The notes below the pieces were generated by a model. It did no database searches, had not been told where the DNA came from, and saw only the letters and a program-made list of their open reading frames with translations. Positions 9,532 to 18,699 of a DNA stretch of 64,000 bases are shown here, in pieces. The translations under genes and the position numbers were made by a program. How positions within the stretch are numbered: position 1 is the stretch's first letter; every line of letters starts with the position of its first letter. This DNA comes from Dehalococcoidales bacterium (GTDB lineage: Bacteria; Chloroflexota; Dehalococcoidia; Dehalococcoidales; UBA3254), in the NCBI GenBank assembly GCA_016926695.1, contig JAFGOB010000150.1:1-64000 (forward strand), read 5' to 3'.

Positions 9532-10715
9532 TCGACTTCCCCTTCAGTTAGACTTTCCCTCAACAAGGAGGATCTGTATTCGGACATTTTATCAAGACGC
9601 TGTTGAAAAAACTTAATATCAATTTTTTCAACAGCCTTACGAAACCAGGATTTGGATTGTTCAATGTCTCCTGATGCCAGATTGCATAATCCCAAATAAT
9701 AAAAGGTCCTATAATCATCGATTCCCTTTTCTATGGCATCCAAAAGCCTTTCGGTAGATTTGTCATATTTCCCAAGATAATAGTAAGCTATGCCCGATAA
9801 AAGAATTTTCGAATTGCTCAAATATTTCTGGTTTTCGGTTTTTATACTAAGTTGTTTATTAGATTCTTCCCCTAACTGTGAGTTAGACTCATCATTAAGG
9901 TTACCTTCAGGCTCAATATATTCGAGTACATGTGAAAAATCATTCCTCTGGAAATGGAAATCTATCAATTGGTCTCTAGCTTCTTCGAGTTCCGGATACA
10001 CATTCAAAGCTTTTTTATATTCCTCAATAGCTGAAGAAAGATTAGTTGATGAAATTTTCATACCTTCTAAATAATGGATATAAGCCGATAGTTTTCTTTT
10101 ATTGCGAAAATACCTGATTCTGTAATTCATCGTCCAGATAGAATACACCAGGTTGTCAAATAATTGAATTATTTTATTATGAGATGTGAGATTTTCTTCA
10201 GGAACAATCTCAGTAGATTTCAACTCTTCATTGGTTTTTACAAGGTGCAACTCACAGAGAAAAAGAAGCCGGCTCTGAAATTCCAAATTTGTATTCTTGA
10301 ATTCTATCTTCAGCTGTTTAAAAGCATTATCGTTATGTTGTTTAGCCAAGACAGAGAGGTTACGAAGGCATAGTGTTAGAGTATTATTTGGATCAATCGA
10401 TAAGGACTTATCCAGCGTTTGTATTGCCGCATCGAACATACAGTTATCATAGTGAATTCTGCCGAGGAACATGTAATATACGGAATTCATGGGATTTAAA
10501 TCTATAGCGATTTGCACTGTAGCGATTGCTTTATCATATTCATTCTTATCAGATAAAGCTAATGCCTTATGCAGTAATATTCCGCCGTTGTTTGGAATCA
10601 ATAGAAGAGCTTGATCAAATGCTATAAGAGCCTCATCTAACCGGCCTTTCGATACAAAATCTTGGCCTTTGGAAAATAAGAGATCGGATTTAAATAATTT
10701 AATTATTCTTTTCAT
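9528..10715 (-). CDS. Tetratricopeptide repeat protein
   Basis: This 395-residue protein has several TPR units: near residues 15-110 ('SKGRLDEALIAFDQALLLIPNN' style helix pairs with W/L, G and A at TPR positions) and again from about 285 to 380 ('YYLGKYDKSTERLLDAIEKG', 'LCNLASGDIEQSKSWFRKAV'). A charged middle part separates them. TPR proteins act as scaffolds. The frame is open further upstream, but the ATG at 10715 has AAAGGT 7 bases before it and begins a natural N-terminus. Its stop overlaps the start of the lipoprotein gene. Confidence 0.8.
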   Translation of the reverse strand: MKRIIKLFKSDLLFSKGQDFVSKGRLDEALIAFDQALLLIPNNGGILLHKALALSDKNEYDKAIATVQIAIDLNPMNSVYYMFLGRIHYDNCMFDAAIQTLDKSLSIDPNNTLTLCLRNLSVLAKQHNDNAFKQLKIEFKNTNLEFQSRLLFLCELHLVKTNEELKSTEIVPEENLTSHNKIIQLFDNLVYSIWTMNYRIRYFRNKRKLSAYIHYLEGMKISSTNLSSAIEEYKKALNVYPELEEARDQLIDFHFQRNDFSHVLEYIEPEGNLNDESNSQLGEESNKQLSIKTENQKYLSNSKILLSGIAYYYLGKYDKSTERLLDAIEKGIDDYRTFYYLGLCNLASGDIEQSKSWFRKAVEKIDIKFFQQRLDKMSEYRSSLLRESLTEGEVE

Positions 10716-10840
10716 GAAAGCTACCTTTAAATTTTTATGAAATTTGATACAAATTCCTTCATATTTGTAATTTTCCGTTCGGATAATCACCATAATTGAA
10801 TAACAATCAATATAAGATTGTAACTTCTCTCAATTCAGTT

Positions 10841-11512
10841 TTATCTCGGCTGCGTACATAACGTATTTTTTATCCAATCTGCTATAACGCTGTTAGACGG
10901 AGGGTCACCATACCAGACGGTGGTTCTATATTTCTCAACACGGATCGAATCGGGTAACTTTGGGCCGGGAAATGAAGTCTTTTTAATGCTCTGGTTATTG
11001 AATATGATGGATGCGGCGTAAACTACCTGATAGCCGGTAATACTGCTGGTAGTGCTTCCATATCTAGCCGATTCACCTGTCGTTTTCGTGATACTCACTA
11101 AATAGGCATCATTTATGTCGGCAACTGTTTTTGGCCAGTACGAAGACGGTATCAACTCCTGGATTCCAGTACAGAGTTTGCCGGTATCTGACCAAACGAC
11201 TAATATGGGAGCTGGTTGGATAGCATTAAGGTTAGCTGACGTTGCATTTGAAATTCTTGTTACCAGTTGTGTTGAAACCAAGTCCGTCAATGATTGGACC
11301 TTCAAAAAAGGGTTTTCTGGAGTCGCAACTGTGGCCGTCGTTGATTGCACCTTTGTTGTTGGGCTGGCAGCATATTGAGTATTGGTATTATATTGGTTTT
11401 TTGTCGGGCTTTCTGCAGATTGATTATGGGTATCATATGAAGTGTAAAGAATTATCAGGCCAATAGCAATGGCAACAGATATTGTTATCCGTATGATCCT
11501 GTCCTTTTTCAA
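10841..11512 (-). CDS. Membrane-anchored extracellular protein, unknown function
   Basis: This 223-residue protein has a basic N-terminus (KKDRIIR), one membrane helix (about residues 7-24), a Thr/Ser/Ala/Asn linker (about 28-70) and a compact extracellular domain with few cysteines (WSDTGKLCTG and TLCTQPR). The start is TTG, supported by GGAG 7 bases upstream. It sits 26 bases downstream of the small TPR gene of the chaperone cluster. No family is recognised. Confidence 0.65.
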   Translation of the reverse strand: MKKDRIIRITISVAIAIGLIILYTSYDTHNQSAESPTKNQYNTNTQYAASPTTKVQSTTATVATPENPFLKVQSLTDLVSTQLVTRISNATSANLNAIQPAPILVVWSDTGKLCTGIQELIPSSYWPKTVADINDAYLVSITKTTGESARYGSTTSSITGYQVVYAASIIFNNQSIKKTSFPGPKLPDSIRVEKYRTTVWYGDPPSNSVIADWIKNTLCTQPR

Positions 11513-11538
11513 TTAAACTCTCCTGGATATCATCTGGA

Positions 11539-11889
11539 TCAATTTGTTAATAATTCAGCACAGCGCAAAAGGGCTTTTAAAATATGTTTATTAGAAGGTT
11601 CCATTTGCAAAGCGCGTAGCCATAGCACCTGAGCCTCTCTTATCTTCTTCTGTTGGGCATATACCTTTGCCAGCAAATCAATGATGTGTACTGGCGCACC
11701 TGGTTTGTTGGCTAGGGGTTGCAGGAGAAGCTCGGCCTGCTGTAGATCACCTTTCCGGGCCAAATTTGCCGCTCTAGCAAGAATCCCCGATTCTATTAAT
11801 CCATTCAGCGATTCGCTCAAACTATCTACATTTTCTAGCTGAATTTTCAGGGGATTAATATTTGGCTGGCCTGAGATTTTTAACTTCAT
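11539..11889 (-). CDS. Small TPR-like protein of the Hsp70 locus
   Basis: This 116-residue protein has an N-terminal 25-residue strand-rich part and then two to three TPR-like helical hairpins (about 35-110), including 'KIREAQVLWLRALQMEPSN', a good TPR match. It begins 13 bases after the Hsp70 stop and is surely in the same operon. Many Hsp70 partners bind through TPR domains, so it may be a cochaperone or adaptor; that is inference from position. Confidence 0.7.
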   Translation of the reverse strand: MKLKISGQPNINPLKIQLENVDSLSESLNGLIESGILARAANLARKGDLQQAELLLQPLANKPGAPVHIIDLLAKVYAQQKKIREAQVLWLRALQMEPSNKHILKALLRCAELLTN

Positions 11890-11902
11890 TTTTTAGCCTT
11901 CC

Positions 11903-14395
11903 TTACCGATTAATCGGCATTGTAGTGCCACCATACCCTTGTATCTCCTTTTGCTCATCTGCCGGAAGAAGACCCCAGAGTTGTCGCACCACTGTCTTTA
12001 AAGCATCGAGGTTATTAGAATCGATGGCTCCCCGACCCTGTATTATGAGCCGTTCCGCTAGTTGCTGGTCTTTCATATGGGGTTTTCGTTTCTCTATATC
12101 TTCGAGCTGACCTACCCACCATCCCGGCTGCTTAAAACAAATCCTCCAATAAAGCCCTTCAAGATATTCGAGCTTCTGTTTAATGAGACCAACATCATTA
12201 GATTCTATGGCAGCATTTATTTCTTTCTCCAGAGCATTAAAGTTCTGTTTCTCCTCTTCATCACCGAATTTATCAACTATACCTCTCATATACTCTGCTT
12301 CATCGTGAGCCTTGGAAATAATTAAAGGCTCTTCAAGAGCATCTTCAGCTTCATCCAGAATGATTTTAAGATCGACAAGGCGTTTTTGGCATTTATCAGC
12401 TGCATCCGGGTCAGCGGGAGCGGCAGCGAGTGAAGTTTCTATGTCATGTAGCATGCCCTCATCCTCAATCTTTTGAATTGGCTTCTCAACTTGAGTAATT
12501 CCAGCCTGTTGGGCATTATCGCGGACTTTTTGTAACCGCTCCATTTGGTGTTTATAATCGGTCTCTAATTTTTGGGGTTCAGCAGTTGTCTTACCTAGTT
12601 TCAGGATATCTTCAAAAATTTCGTCGAGTATAGGGACATATGCCTTGACATGTATTAAACGTGATTCGTCCATATCAATAGTTATCTCGACTTCGCTCTC
12701 GAGAGGCAAATCACGTTTAATTTTATCTCCGGTAATAATTAAGTTTCCTATTAGGGTATTCCTATCAGCATGTTTCGTAGTCTCTCCTTCGACAACAGGG
12801 ATACGAAGAAGTGTACCAGATTCTCCCTTTCTGATGGAGATAGTAGTACGATGAATTTCCCGCCGATGTGCCGGTAATGGTGTCCCTTTAGACAAAAATG
12901 GTTGCATTTCGCCATTTGCCAGGGCTACTCCGATGCAATGAAGAAGCGGCTGATTGGAAATTGTCATCCCAATGGCGTAATTGAATCTATCTGGAACGGT
13001 TTTACAGAGATTCCCCGCTGCATCGGTTAGTTCTATAAGAAATTCATTCGTTTGCTCTCCGGCATGGACTGTGGTCATGAATTTCCCATCGGCCGATAAA
13101 GGGACCCTGCCGCTACGCCATCGAGTTTTTAATTCAGTGAATTCGATTTTATAACCGGTTAATGGCTTTCCATCAGGGGCATATATCTTACCGCCTATCA
13201 TCGGGTCTGGGTCATTTCCAATTGGCTCATAGTTTAGTTCCAAAGAGAATTGCCCCGGGACAAGAATAGGCATGTTATTAACTTTCTTTGACATCGGCTG
13301 TGTTCGGGCGAATATTGCAGCGCCTTGGGCATTTACTGTCAGAGGATCCACACTGAATTCAAGCGTAATTCTCAATTTTTCCTTGAGCATATCTCGTACA
13401 ATCGGAGTCCTGGTAGGACCACCAACCAGAATTAGTTTCTCAATGTTATCTGGAGATAGCCTCTTTTCTTCCAAAGCTGCTTTACATCTATTGATAGATC
13501 GCTCTATAAAAGGTTCGATCAAGGGCTCAATTTCATTGCGTTTAAGCTCGTATTCAAAACTAATCGGCATACCTTTATCATCAATACAGAGCGGATCGAT
13601 TGTTATTACTATTGAATCGTCATTTGATAATGCGATCTTGGCTTGCTCCGCTTTCAGTTTAAGTTTGGCAAAGGCGGCATTCCATTTGGGGTTAACCCGA
13701 TTGAAGTCGGATAAAGCATATTCTTTGGTAAGTGCTGGCACTAATAATCTTTCAACAATATCCCAATCAATAAGCTTTCCGCCTAAATGATTATCACCAC
13801 TATGGTTGACTACCAGGATTTGACCATCACGAACCTGAATGATTGCGACATCAAAGGTACCACCGCCGAGGTCGTAGACCATCCAGAATACCCTGTCACT
13901 CTTACTCTGGAAGCCATAGGCTAGCGCGGCGGCGACCGGCTCCTGGATTAACGGGCTGAAAGATAAGCCCGCCAGTTTGGCAGCTTTGTTTGTAGCATCA
14001 CACTGCGGTAACTCAAAGGCGGCTGGCACGCTAATGACAGCTGCCGTTACTTTTTCACCTGTTCGCTTTTCAACACTGTTGCGTAAAGATTTTAAAACTT
14101 CGGCTGAGAGTTCTTCCGGAAACATTTGACGTTCGCTAGCGGCGAAACGATATACCCTGGAAGTACCCATCTGAAGCTTAAACTCAGAATAAGTATTTGC
14201 GCTATCACTCTCCAGGCGGTCTTTAGCGTTACGGCCCACATAAATCCTCCCCTTGCTGTCAATCCAAACAGCAGAGGGAGTATATTCCATATCATCGTTA
14301 TTCTTGAATACGGTTGTTCCAGACCCGTTGAACACTGCAATTTTGCTATTGGTTGTGCCCAAATCGATGCCAAAATCTATAGTTGCTCTTTCCAT
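11903..14395 (-). CDS. Hsp70-family chaperone with an inserted beta domain
   Basis: This 830-residue protein has a DnaK/HscA-type ATPase domain (about residues 1-375): phosphate loop 'GIDLGTTNSKIAVF', 'VYDLGGGTFDVAII' and 'LVGGPTRTPIVRDML'. A stretch of about 70 residues follows (about 395-470; 'APDGKPLTGYKIEF', 'LSADGKFMTTV') that looks like a carboxypeptidase-regulatory or Ig-like beta unit and is not part of normal DnaK. Then come a degenerate substrate-binding beta domain (about 480-610) and a long helical end (615-830). DnaK is normally about 610-640 residues, so this is a divergent paralogue. The start has AAAGGAG 12 bases upstream. It is directly preceded by a GrpE-like and a J-like gene, which indicates a dedicated chaperone machine. 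Confidence 0.88.
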   Translation of the reverse strand: MERATIDFGIDLGTTNSKIAVFNGSGTTVFKNNDDMEYTPSAVWIDSKGRIYVGRNAKDRLESDSANTYSEFKLQMGTSRVYRFAASERQMFPEELSAEVLKSLRNSVEKRTGEKVTAAVISVPAAFELPQCDATNKAAKLAGLSFSPLIQEPVAAALAYGFQSKSDRVFWMVYDLGGGTFDVAIIQVRDGQILVVNHSGDNHLGGKLIDWDIVERLLVPALTKEYALSDFNRVNPKWNAAFAKLKLKAEQAKIALSNDDSIVITIDPLCIDDKGMPISFEYELKRNEIEPLIEPFIERSINRCKAALEEKRLSPDNIEKLILVGGPTRTPIVRDMLKEKLRITLEFSVDPLTVNAQGAAIFARTQPMSKKVNNMPILVPGQFSLELNYEPIGNDPDPMIGGKIYAPDGKPLTGYKIEFTELKTRWRSGRVPLSADGKFMTTVHAGEQTNEFLIELTDAAGNLCKTVPDRFNYAIGMTISNQPLLHCIGVALANGEMQPFLSKGTPLPAHRREIHRTTISIRKGESGTLLRIPVVEGETTKHADRNTLIGNLIITGDKIKRDLPLESEVEITIDMDESRLIHVKAYVPILDEIFEDILKLGKTTAEPQKLETDYKHQMERLQKVRDNAQQAGITQVEKPIQKIEDEGMLHDIETSLAAAPADPDAADKCQKRLVDLKIILDEAEDALEEPLIISKAHDEAEYMRGIVDKFGDEEEKQNFNALEKEINAAIESNDVGLIKQKLEYLEGLYWRICFKQPGWWVGQLEDIEKRKPHMKDQQLAERLIIQGRGAIDSNNLDALKTVVRQLWGLLPADEQKEIQGYGGTTMPINR

Positions 14396-14462
14396 TTTTT
14401 CTTATCACTCCTTTTAGTTAGCCGGCGGATTATGGGACATGACGGTTCATGAAATCATTCTT

Positions 14463-14966
14463 TTACTTTGGTGTATCTTCGAATGAAACCTTTTCAGGTA
14501 CTCCGACAATGACCTGCCCCATTTGAATCATTTTATCCTTATGGTAAATCGTTGGTTTGATTGTCTCGATAACCTGCTCTTTCGTGATGCCTTGCGTCGG
14601 CTGGAATGCGATGACGTTTAATGCCATGCCGCCATCATATTTTTCTCCAGTGTGGTCTTTAATCTCTAGACCTCCCTGGACTAAAGCGTCCCAAACAGAC
14701 TCCAAATCCCGGGAAACTCGCTTAATCGTTTCTGACGTCTCGTTGGTTGTGGTCAATCTTCTCTGGAGCCTCCAAGCAGTGGTGCCAATTTCCGTCGTTA
14801 GTTTGATCAGTCCATCGTCTTTTTCAGGTTTTAATTCAGTATTGGCTAGTTGAGATTTCAACAAATTAACAATCTTATACAGATTATCATCATATTTCGA
14901 TGCCTTCGGCGCTTCGATCCTGAAATCTTTAGAATAACTAAAAAACTGTCTCAGACTTTCTAGCAT
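14463..14966 (-). CDS. GrpE-like nucleotide exchange factor
   Basis: This 167-residue protein has a helical N-terminal half and a C-terminal beta domain (about 95-160) with the GrpE-like order: 'GLEIKDHTGEKYDGGMAL', a short linker, then 'KPTIYHKDKMIQMGQVIVG'. GrpE exchanges ADP for ATP on Hsp70. The length and domain order fit, but similarity to housekeeping GrpE is partial, so it is probably a specialised partner of the Hsp70 encoded 67 bases downstream. The start ATG has GAGGAT 6 bases upstream. Confidence 0.75.
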   Translation of the reverse strand: MLESLRQFFSYSKDFRIEAPKASKYDDNLYKIVNLLKSQLANTELKPEKDDGLIKLTTEIGTTAWRLQRRLTTTNETSETIKRVSRDLESVWDALVQGGLEIKDHTGEKYDGGMALNVIAFQPTQGITKEQVIETIKPTIYHKDKMIQMGQVIVGVPEKVSFEDTPK

Positions 14967-14982
14967 TATTTTATCCTCATTT

Positions 14983-16569
14983 TTAACTTACCCCGGGCGG
15001 TTTATCACCTACTCCCCAGCCTTGAGATATCAATTTTACAATGTCGGGAAAAGTTAATTTATATTTTTCTGGGAATACTTTATCGGGTTTAGAAAGAGGA
15101 GCCAAAATTAATCCTATTATCAAACATCCTACAAAAAAAGCACATCCGATCCATCCATTAGTATTTACTCCAGTAACTACGGCTAGAATAATACCTAATA
15201 TGGCACCTAACCAGCCAATTAGTATTTTTCTTCCATGAATAGATTTACAATGCTTGCAGCGCGGCACAGCAACAGCCAATTTCCGCCAAGTATATTTCGT
15301 GCTTGTCCATCCTGCCTGACTCTGTACGTCTCCATACATATTGACCTTAAGTACAGCTTCATCTTCGGAAGGATTTTGTCCACAGAACCAACAGGTATTG
15401 TATCTCAGGTTATTGGAGACTATCTCTATATTCGTTTCAATTCTTTGCCTTATCGACGCGCTCGTTGAAATTGATAATGCATGGTTAGCTAATTCTAGCG
15501 ACCTCTTATGATCAGAAGTCTTATTCCCGAAGGTTATTGTTGAACTCAAAATTTGAGAGGCTACTTCATCATGCGCCGACTCGCGGGTAGGATGACCATT
15601 GGGTAAAAGTGTATCTATCGTGTTCAGAAAAATGGATGTATTCTCGATTAATTTTATTGCAACTTCATCAGCATGTTCAGGAGATTTGTTAGTCTCGGTT
15701 TCTGAATTTGTACAGAGAACCTTGATACGATCCCGCATTGGCTCCACTGCTCTGCGAAGAGCATTTTCAATCACATCCTTATCGAAATCCGAACCGTTTA
15801 TTAGATTTATGTGAAAAAGTGCCTCTTCATTACTGTTTTTTTGTACAGCCTTGGCAGCCAGCAAAGCGTTGATTGAGATGATAGCTGAAGGCGCTTCAGA
15901 TCGAATTCTATAGCCGCTTCCCGATGTCAAACGAGGGTCGTCTAGCTCATCAATTCTCTGCTTTAACCTCTGCCAAAAACACTCATTATTTAATAAAATA
16001 TTCCATCTTGAATAAGCTTCTTTCCAATAAAAACGTTTCTGCTCAATTTGTTTTTTAGATAAGGATTGAGCTGTTTCTGTATATTCAAGATCCAAAGCTA
16101 AAGCGTGATACAGAATAGCCAGATTGTGGGTCGATACATGAGACTCACTATTTTGCATTTCATTTCGTTTCCAAATAGATATGGCATCCAACAGGTTATT
16201 CTGTATCAATGCTGTTAGCGCCACATCCGCATCAACAGGAGAAGCTTGAAGAGGCCAAAACCAGAATAATTCATCAATTAATCGAGACTCAGGATCAACT
16301 AACCTCTGGTAGGCTGTTTGCCTGGCTTCGGTGTCAGGCGCTGGGTTAAGATATAGAGCACCTCTTTCGGCAAACCCGTTATTTCCAAATTTTTCTACAA
16401 GATCAAGTTTTCGCATTTGGGAAGAAATTTCTCTTGGCGAAGCAGTTACTGGTAGCTCCAATATCCGAAAGGAGTTTAATCGGAAGATATCCGGGTTTGC
16501 TATTTTTAGCAATATATCGCTGCCTCTATCTTTTAGGTCGGCATTGTCTTCTTGATAACCATCTACCAT
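14983..16569 (-). CDS. J-like membrane protein with zinc ribbon, no HPD motif
   Basis: This 528-residue protein opens with a region (about 30-110) resembling the start of J-domain-like proteins: 'NSFRILELPVTASPREISSQ', then 'AYQRLVDPESRLIDELFWFWPL', the pattern of a J-like helix followed by a DnaJ-type 'R-L-x-D-P' turn. The His-Pro-Asp motif needed to stimulate Hsp70 is not visible. A long helical middle part follows. Two cysteine pairs (CWFCGQNP and RCKHCKSIH) make a likely zinc ribbon at about 405-445. Two membrane helices (about 455-500) and a cytoplasmic tail end the protein. The start has AAGGAG 7 bases before ATG. By order it belongs with the GrpE-like and Hsp70 genes; it could tether the machine to the membrane. 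Confidence 0.65.
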   Translation of the reverse strand: MVDGYQEDNADLKDRGSDILLKIANPDIFRLNSFRILELPVTASPREISSQMRKLDLVEKFGNNGFAERGALYLNPAPDTEARQTAYQRLVDPESRLIDELFWFWPLQASPVDADVALTALIQNNLLDAISIWKRNEMQNSESHVSTHNLAILYHALALDLEYTETAQSLSKKQIEQKRFYWKEAYSRWNILLNNECFWQRLKQRIDELDDPRLTSGSGYRIRSEAPSAIISINALLAAKAVQKNSNEEALFHINLINGSDFDKDVIENALRRAVEPMRDRIKVLCTNSETETNKSPEHADEVAIKLIENTSIFLNTIDTLLPNGHPTRESAHDEVASQILSSTITFGNKTSDHKRSLELANHALSISTSASIRQRIETNIEIVSNNLRYNTCWFCGQNPSEDEAVLKVNMYGDVQSQAGWTSTKYTWRKLAVAVPRCKHCKSIHGRKILIGWLGAILGIILAVVTGVNTNGWIGCAFFVGCLIIGLILAPLSKPDKVFPEKYKLTFPDIVKLISQGWGVGDKPPGVS

Positions 16570-16614
16570 TGGCTTGCTCCTTATTCGGTATGCTTACCCT
16601 GAATACATTCCAGT

Positions 16615-17706
16615 TTATATCATTATTCCCCGCCGCCAGAGCTTTAAATGATATCCGTACTTTTCTCTCAAACTTGGCGATTTATTTAAAGCTTCTTCTA
16701 GAAGGTCGGCAGCTTCAATTAATTTACTGTAGTCATGGGAGAGGCTTAATGCTTTGGCTAACATATCTTCGGCGGTGCTCTTATCAGATTTCGGTAATAA
16801 CCCGAGAGCGCTTTTGTTCTCATCGGTATTTTTTTTGTTCTTTGCCGGAATATTGGTTTCTATTGGCTTCCATTTTACCAGATCCTGTAACATTGCCGAT
16901 GCGTCAGGATAACGGTCATTGGGTTTTATCTCTAATGACCGGACTAAGATAGAATCCAAAATTGGGTCTACACGCACGTTAAAATGGCTGGCTGAGATTA
17001 GGGGGTTCTTCCACCATTTTTCGTTTTGAAAATCCATTACACTATCTACAGGGAATGGCAGATGATCTGTCAATAAAAGATACAACGTTGCTCCTATTCC
17101 CCATACATCTGCTGCACAAGAATCCATATTAGACAAACATTCCGGAGGTTTGAATGCAGGCGTTCCTTTCGCACTTGCTATGAGAGTCAGCGGGTTCACT
17201 TTTTTGGCGAGTCCAAAATCGGCAATGCGAATACGCAGCCCTCCAGTATCGTAGCCTATTAGTATATTTTGTGGCTTAATGTCCCGATGTATAATAGGAG
17301 GTTTCTCAGCGTGAGCAACGGATAGACCCATGCAAACCTGGCGAATTATTTCTACAACCTCCGATACCGGTGCGAATTCAGATCCATAGGATCTCCAATA
17401 ATTATCAAGGCTGCCACCAGCAACGTACTCCATTGTAAAGTAGCCATATTGTTGACCATTGATTTTGGCGGTCCCGGCATCAAAAACACGAATTATATTG
17501 GGGTGCCCGATTCTCGAAAGCATCATTGCCTCACCGAGCTTATCCTCAATTTCCTTGACTGAAGCGCTTGGCGCCTTGAATACTTTCATGGCTTGCCTGC
17601 CCAGAAATTTATGCTTGACCCGATATACCTCGGCAAAAGCTCCTTCCCCAAGGAATCGATCTATTTCATATACATCGTTTATAAGATGACCTTCGACAAA
17701 AAGCAT
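16615..17706 (-). CDS. Ser/Thr protein kinase (Hanks type), cytosolic
   Basis: This 363-residue protein has a complete kinase domain (about 10-275): glycine loop 'LGEGAFAEVYRV', catalytic lysine in 'RQAMKVFKA', 'HRDIKPQNIL', 'IADFGLAKK' and 'GTPAFKPPECLS'. All catalytic residues are present, so it should be active. There is no membrane helix and no PASTA repeat, unlike the common PknB; the C-terminal 70 residues are helical and TPR-like. It lies 30 bases downstream of an FHA gene and just upstream of the J-like gene; a PP2C phosphatase is three genes upstream. Probable targets are FHA partners and the chaperone proteins, inferred from position. Confidence 0.9.
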   Translation of the reverse strand: MLFVEGHLINDVYEIDRFLGEGAFAEVYRVKHKFLGRQAMKVFKAPSASVKEIEDKLGEAMMLSRIGHPNIIRVFDAGTAKINGQQYGYFTMEYVAGGSLDNYWRSYGSEFAPVSEVVEIIRQVCMGLSVAHAEKPPIIHRDIKPQNILIGYDTGGLRIRIADFGLAKKVNPLTLIASAKGTPAFKPPECLSNMDSCAADVWGIGATLYLLLTDHLPFPVDSVMDFQNEKWWKNPLISASHFNVRVDPILDSILVRSLEIKPNDRYPDASAMLQDLVKWKPIETNIPAKNKKNTDENKSALGLLPKSDKSTAEDMLAKALSLSHDYSKLIEAADLLEEALNKSPSLREKYGYHLKLWRRGIMI

Positions 17707-17736
17707 TGAATATTACCGCCTTAAAACCACTACCCC

Positions 17737-18060
17737 TTATGACTTTAATTCGAATTTCAGCCAGACATTACCGAGCAGAAAAATGTCCCCGGATGAAAGC
17801 TGTGTTTCGTCTGTAATGCGTTTTTCATTAAGATAAGTGCCGTTGGTGCTACCCTTCCCCTCAGAACCCGCGTCAGCTAAGAAGAAAGTGTTATCTATCT
17901 GGCTTATGAGAGCATGGTGCCTGGAGGTTCTAATATCGTAAGGTAAAAACACATCATCTTCAGGATGTCTTCCTAGATTAATTGGGAATACACTGAACTC
18001 AAAAAACTTTCCATCCTCAACCCCGCTCAGTATCTTGACGATGACGCTATTTGCTGCCAT
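17737..18060 (-). CDS. Stand-alone FHA domain protein
   Basis: This 107-residue protein is a single forkhead-associated domain, which binds phosphothreonine. Key residues are seen in order: 'FPINLGRHPEDDV' (Gly-Arg), 'TSRHHALIS' (Ser-Arg-His) and 'STNGTYLNEKRI' (Thr-Asn-Gly). The last strand ends 'VWLKFEL'. It lies 30 bases upstream of the kinase gene, so it is a natural reader or adaptor for that kinase. The start ATG has AGAGGG 5 bases upstream. Confidence 0.9.
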   Translation of the reverse strand: MAANSVIVKILSGVEDGKFFEFSVFPINLGRHPEDDVFLPYDIRTSRHHALISQIDNTFFLADAGSEGKGSTNGTYLNEKRITDETQLSSGDIFLLGNVWLKFELKS

Positions 18061-18135
18061 TCAGGCCCTCTTTGAATTTTTCTTCTTAATTAAAAATCCC
18101 CCAAAATTGTCAGATATGCTTATACTAAATTTTGT

Positions 18136-18669
18136 CTAATTATTTCTTCCGCCTGATGTAAATTTATGTTCTTCAATAGAAAGTTGGACAAATTGATCAC
18201 TGACGGTAGCTAGTGCCATTTCGCCCTCAACTGGGACTGTCGAGTCATTGATCATCTCCAGTATCTTTTGTGCTCGAAATCCTAATCCTTCAAGAACCCT
18301 TACCGGTATTCCTTCACCTTCTTTAAAGATGGCAGTTAGAAGACCCTTCGCGGAGATCGAACCCACCCCATCCTTTTCTGCTTCCTCCTTTGCTAATCCT
18401 AGAATTGACTTACACCTGGGAGTAATAACAGTGCCTTCCCAATATCGGTGACCATCTCCCAACCCAACAAAGTATCGCAAGTTATCTCTGAGTTGTTTGG
18501 GATTTAGTTTTAGTTCCCGTAGAATTCTTTGCGTCACACCGGAATCTATTTTAGTTAAAGCAATAAAGATATGCTCTACACCCAAGTAATAATGCCGGAG
18601 CCCTTCAGATTCCTGTTGGGCAAGCGCCATTATTTTTTCTACCTCCGGGCTTAAATTATCCAAAACCAC
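18136..18669 (-). CDS. Stand-alone Clp N-terminal domain protein
   Basis: This roughly 177-residue protein consists of the Clp repeat domain found at the N-terminus of ClpC/ClpA, in two copies: 'LSPEVEKIMALAQQES' with 'YYLGVEHIFIAL' (residues 1-60), and 'ITPRCKSILGLAKEEAE' with 'ISAKGLLTAIF' (about 80-145). There is no AAA ATPase. In ClpC this domain binds adaptors and substrates, including phosphoarginine in Bacillus; here it may act as an adaptor. A GTG at 18678 is possible, but it overlaps the ribosome site AGAGGTG; the GTG at 18669, 6 bases after that site, is a better start. It is in the same operon as the phosphatase (about 30 bases downstream of its stop). Confidence 0.8.
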   Translation of the reverse strand: MVLDNLSPEVEKIMALAQQESEGLRHYYLGVEHIFIALTKIDSGVTQRILRELKLNPKQLRDNLRYFVGLGDGHRYWEGTVITPRCKSILGLAKEEAEKDGVGSISAKGLLTAIFKEGEGIPVRVLEGLGFRAQKILEMINDSTVPVEGEMALATVSDQFVQLSIEEHKFTSGGRNN

Positions 18670-18699
18670 TAATGTCACCTCTTAAGCTTAATTAAGGGG

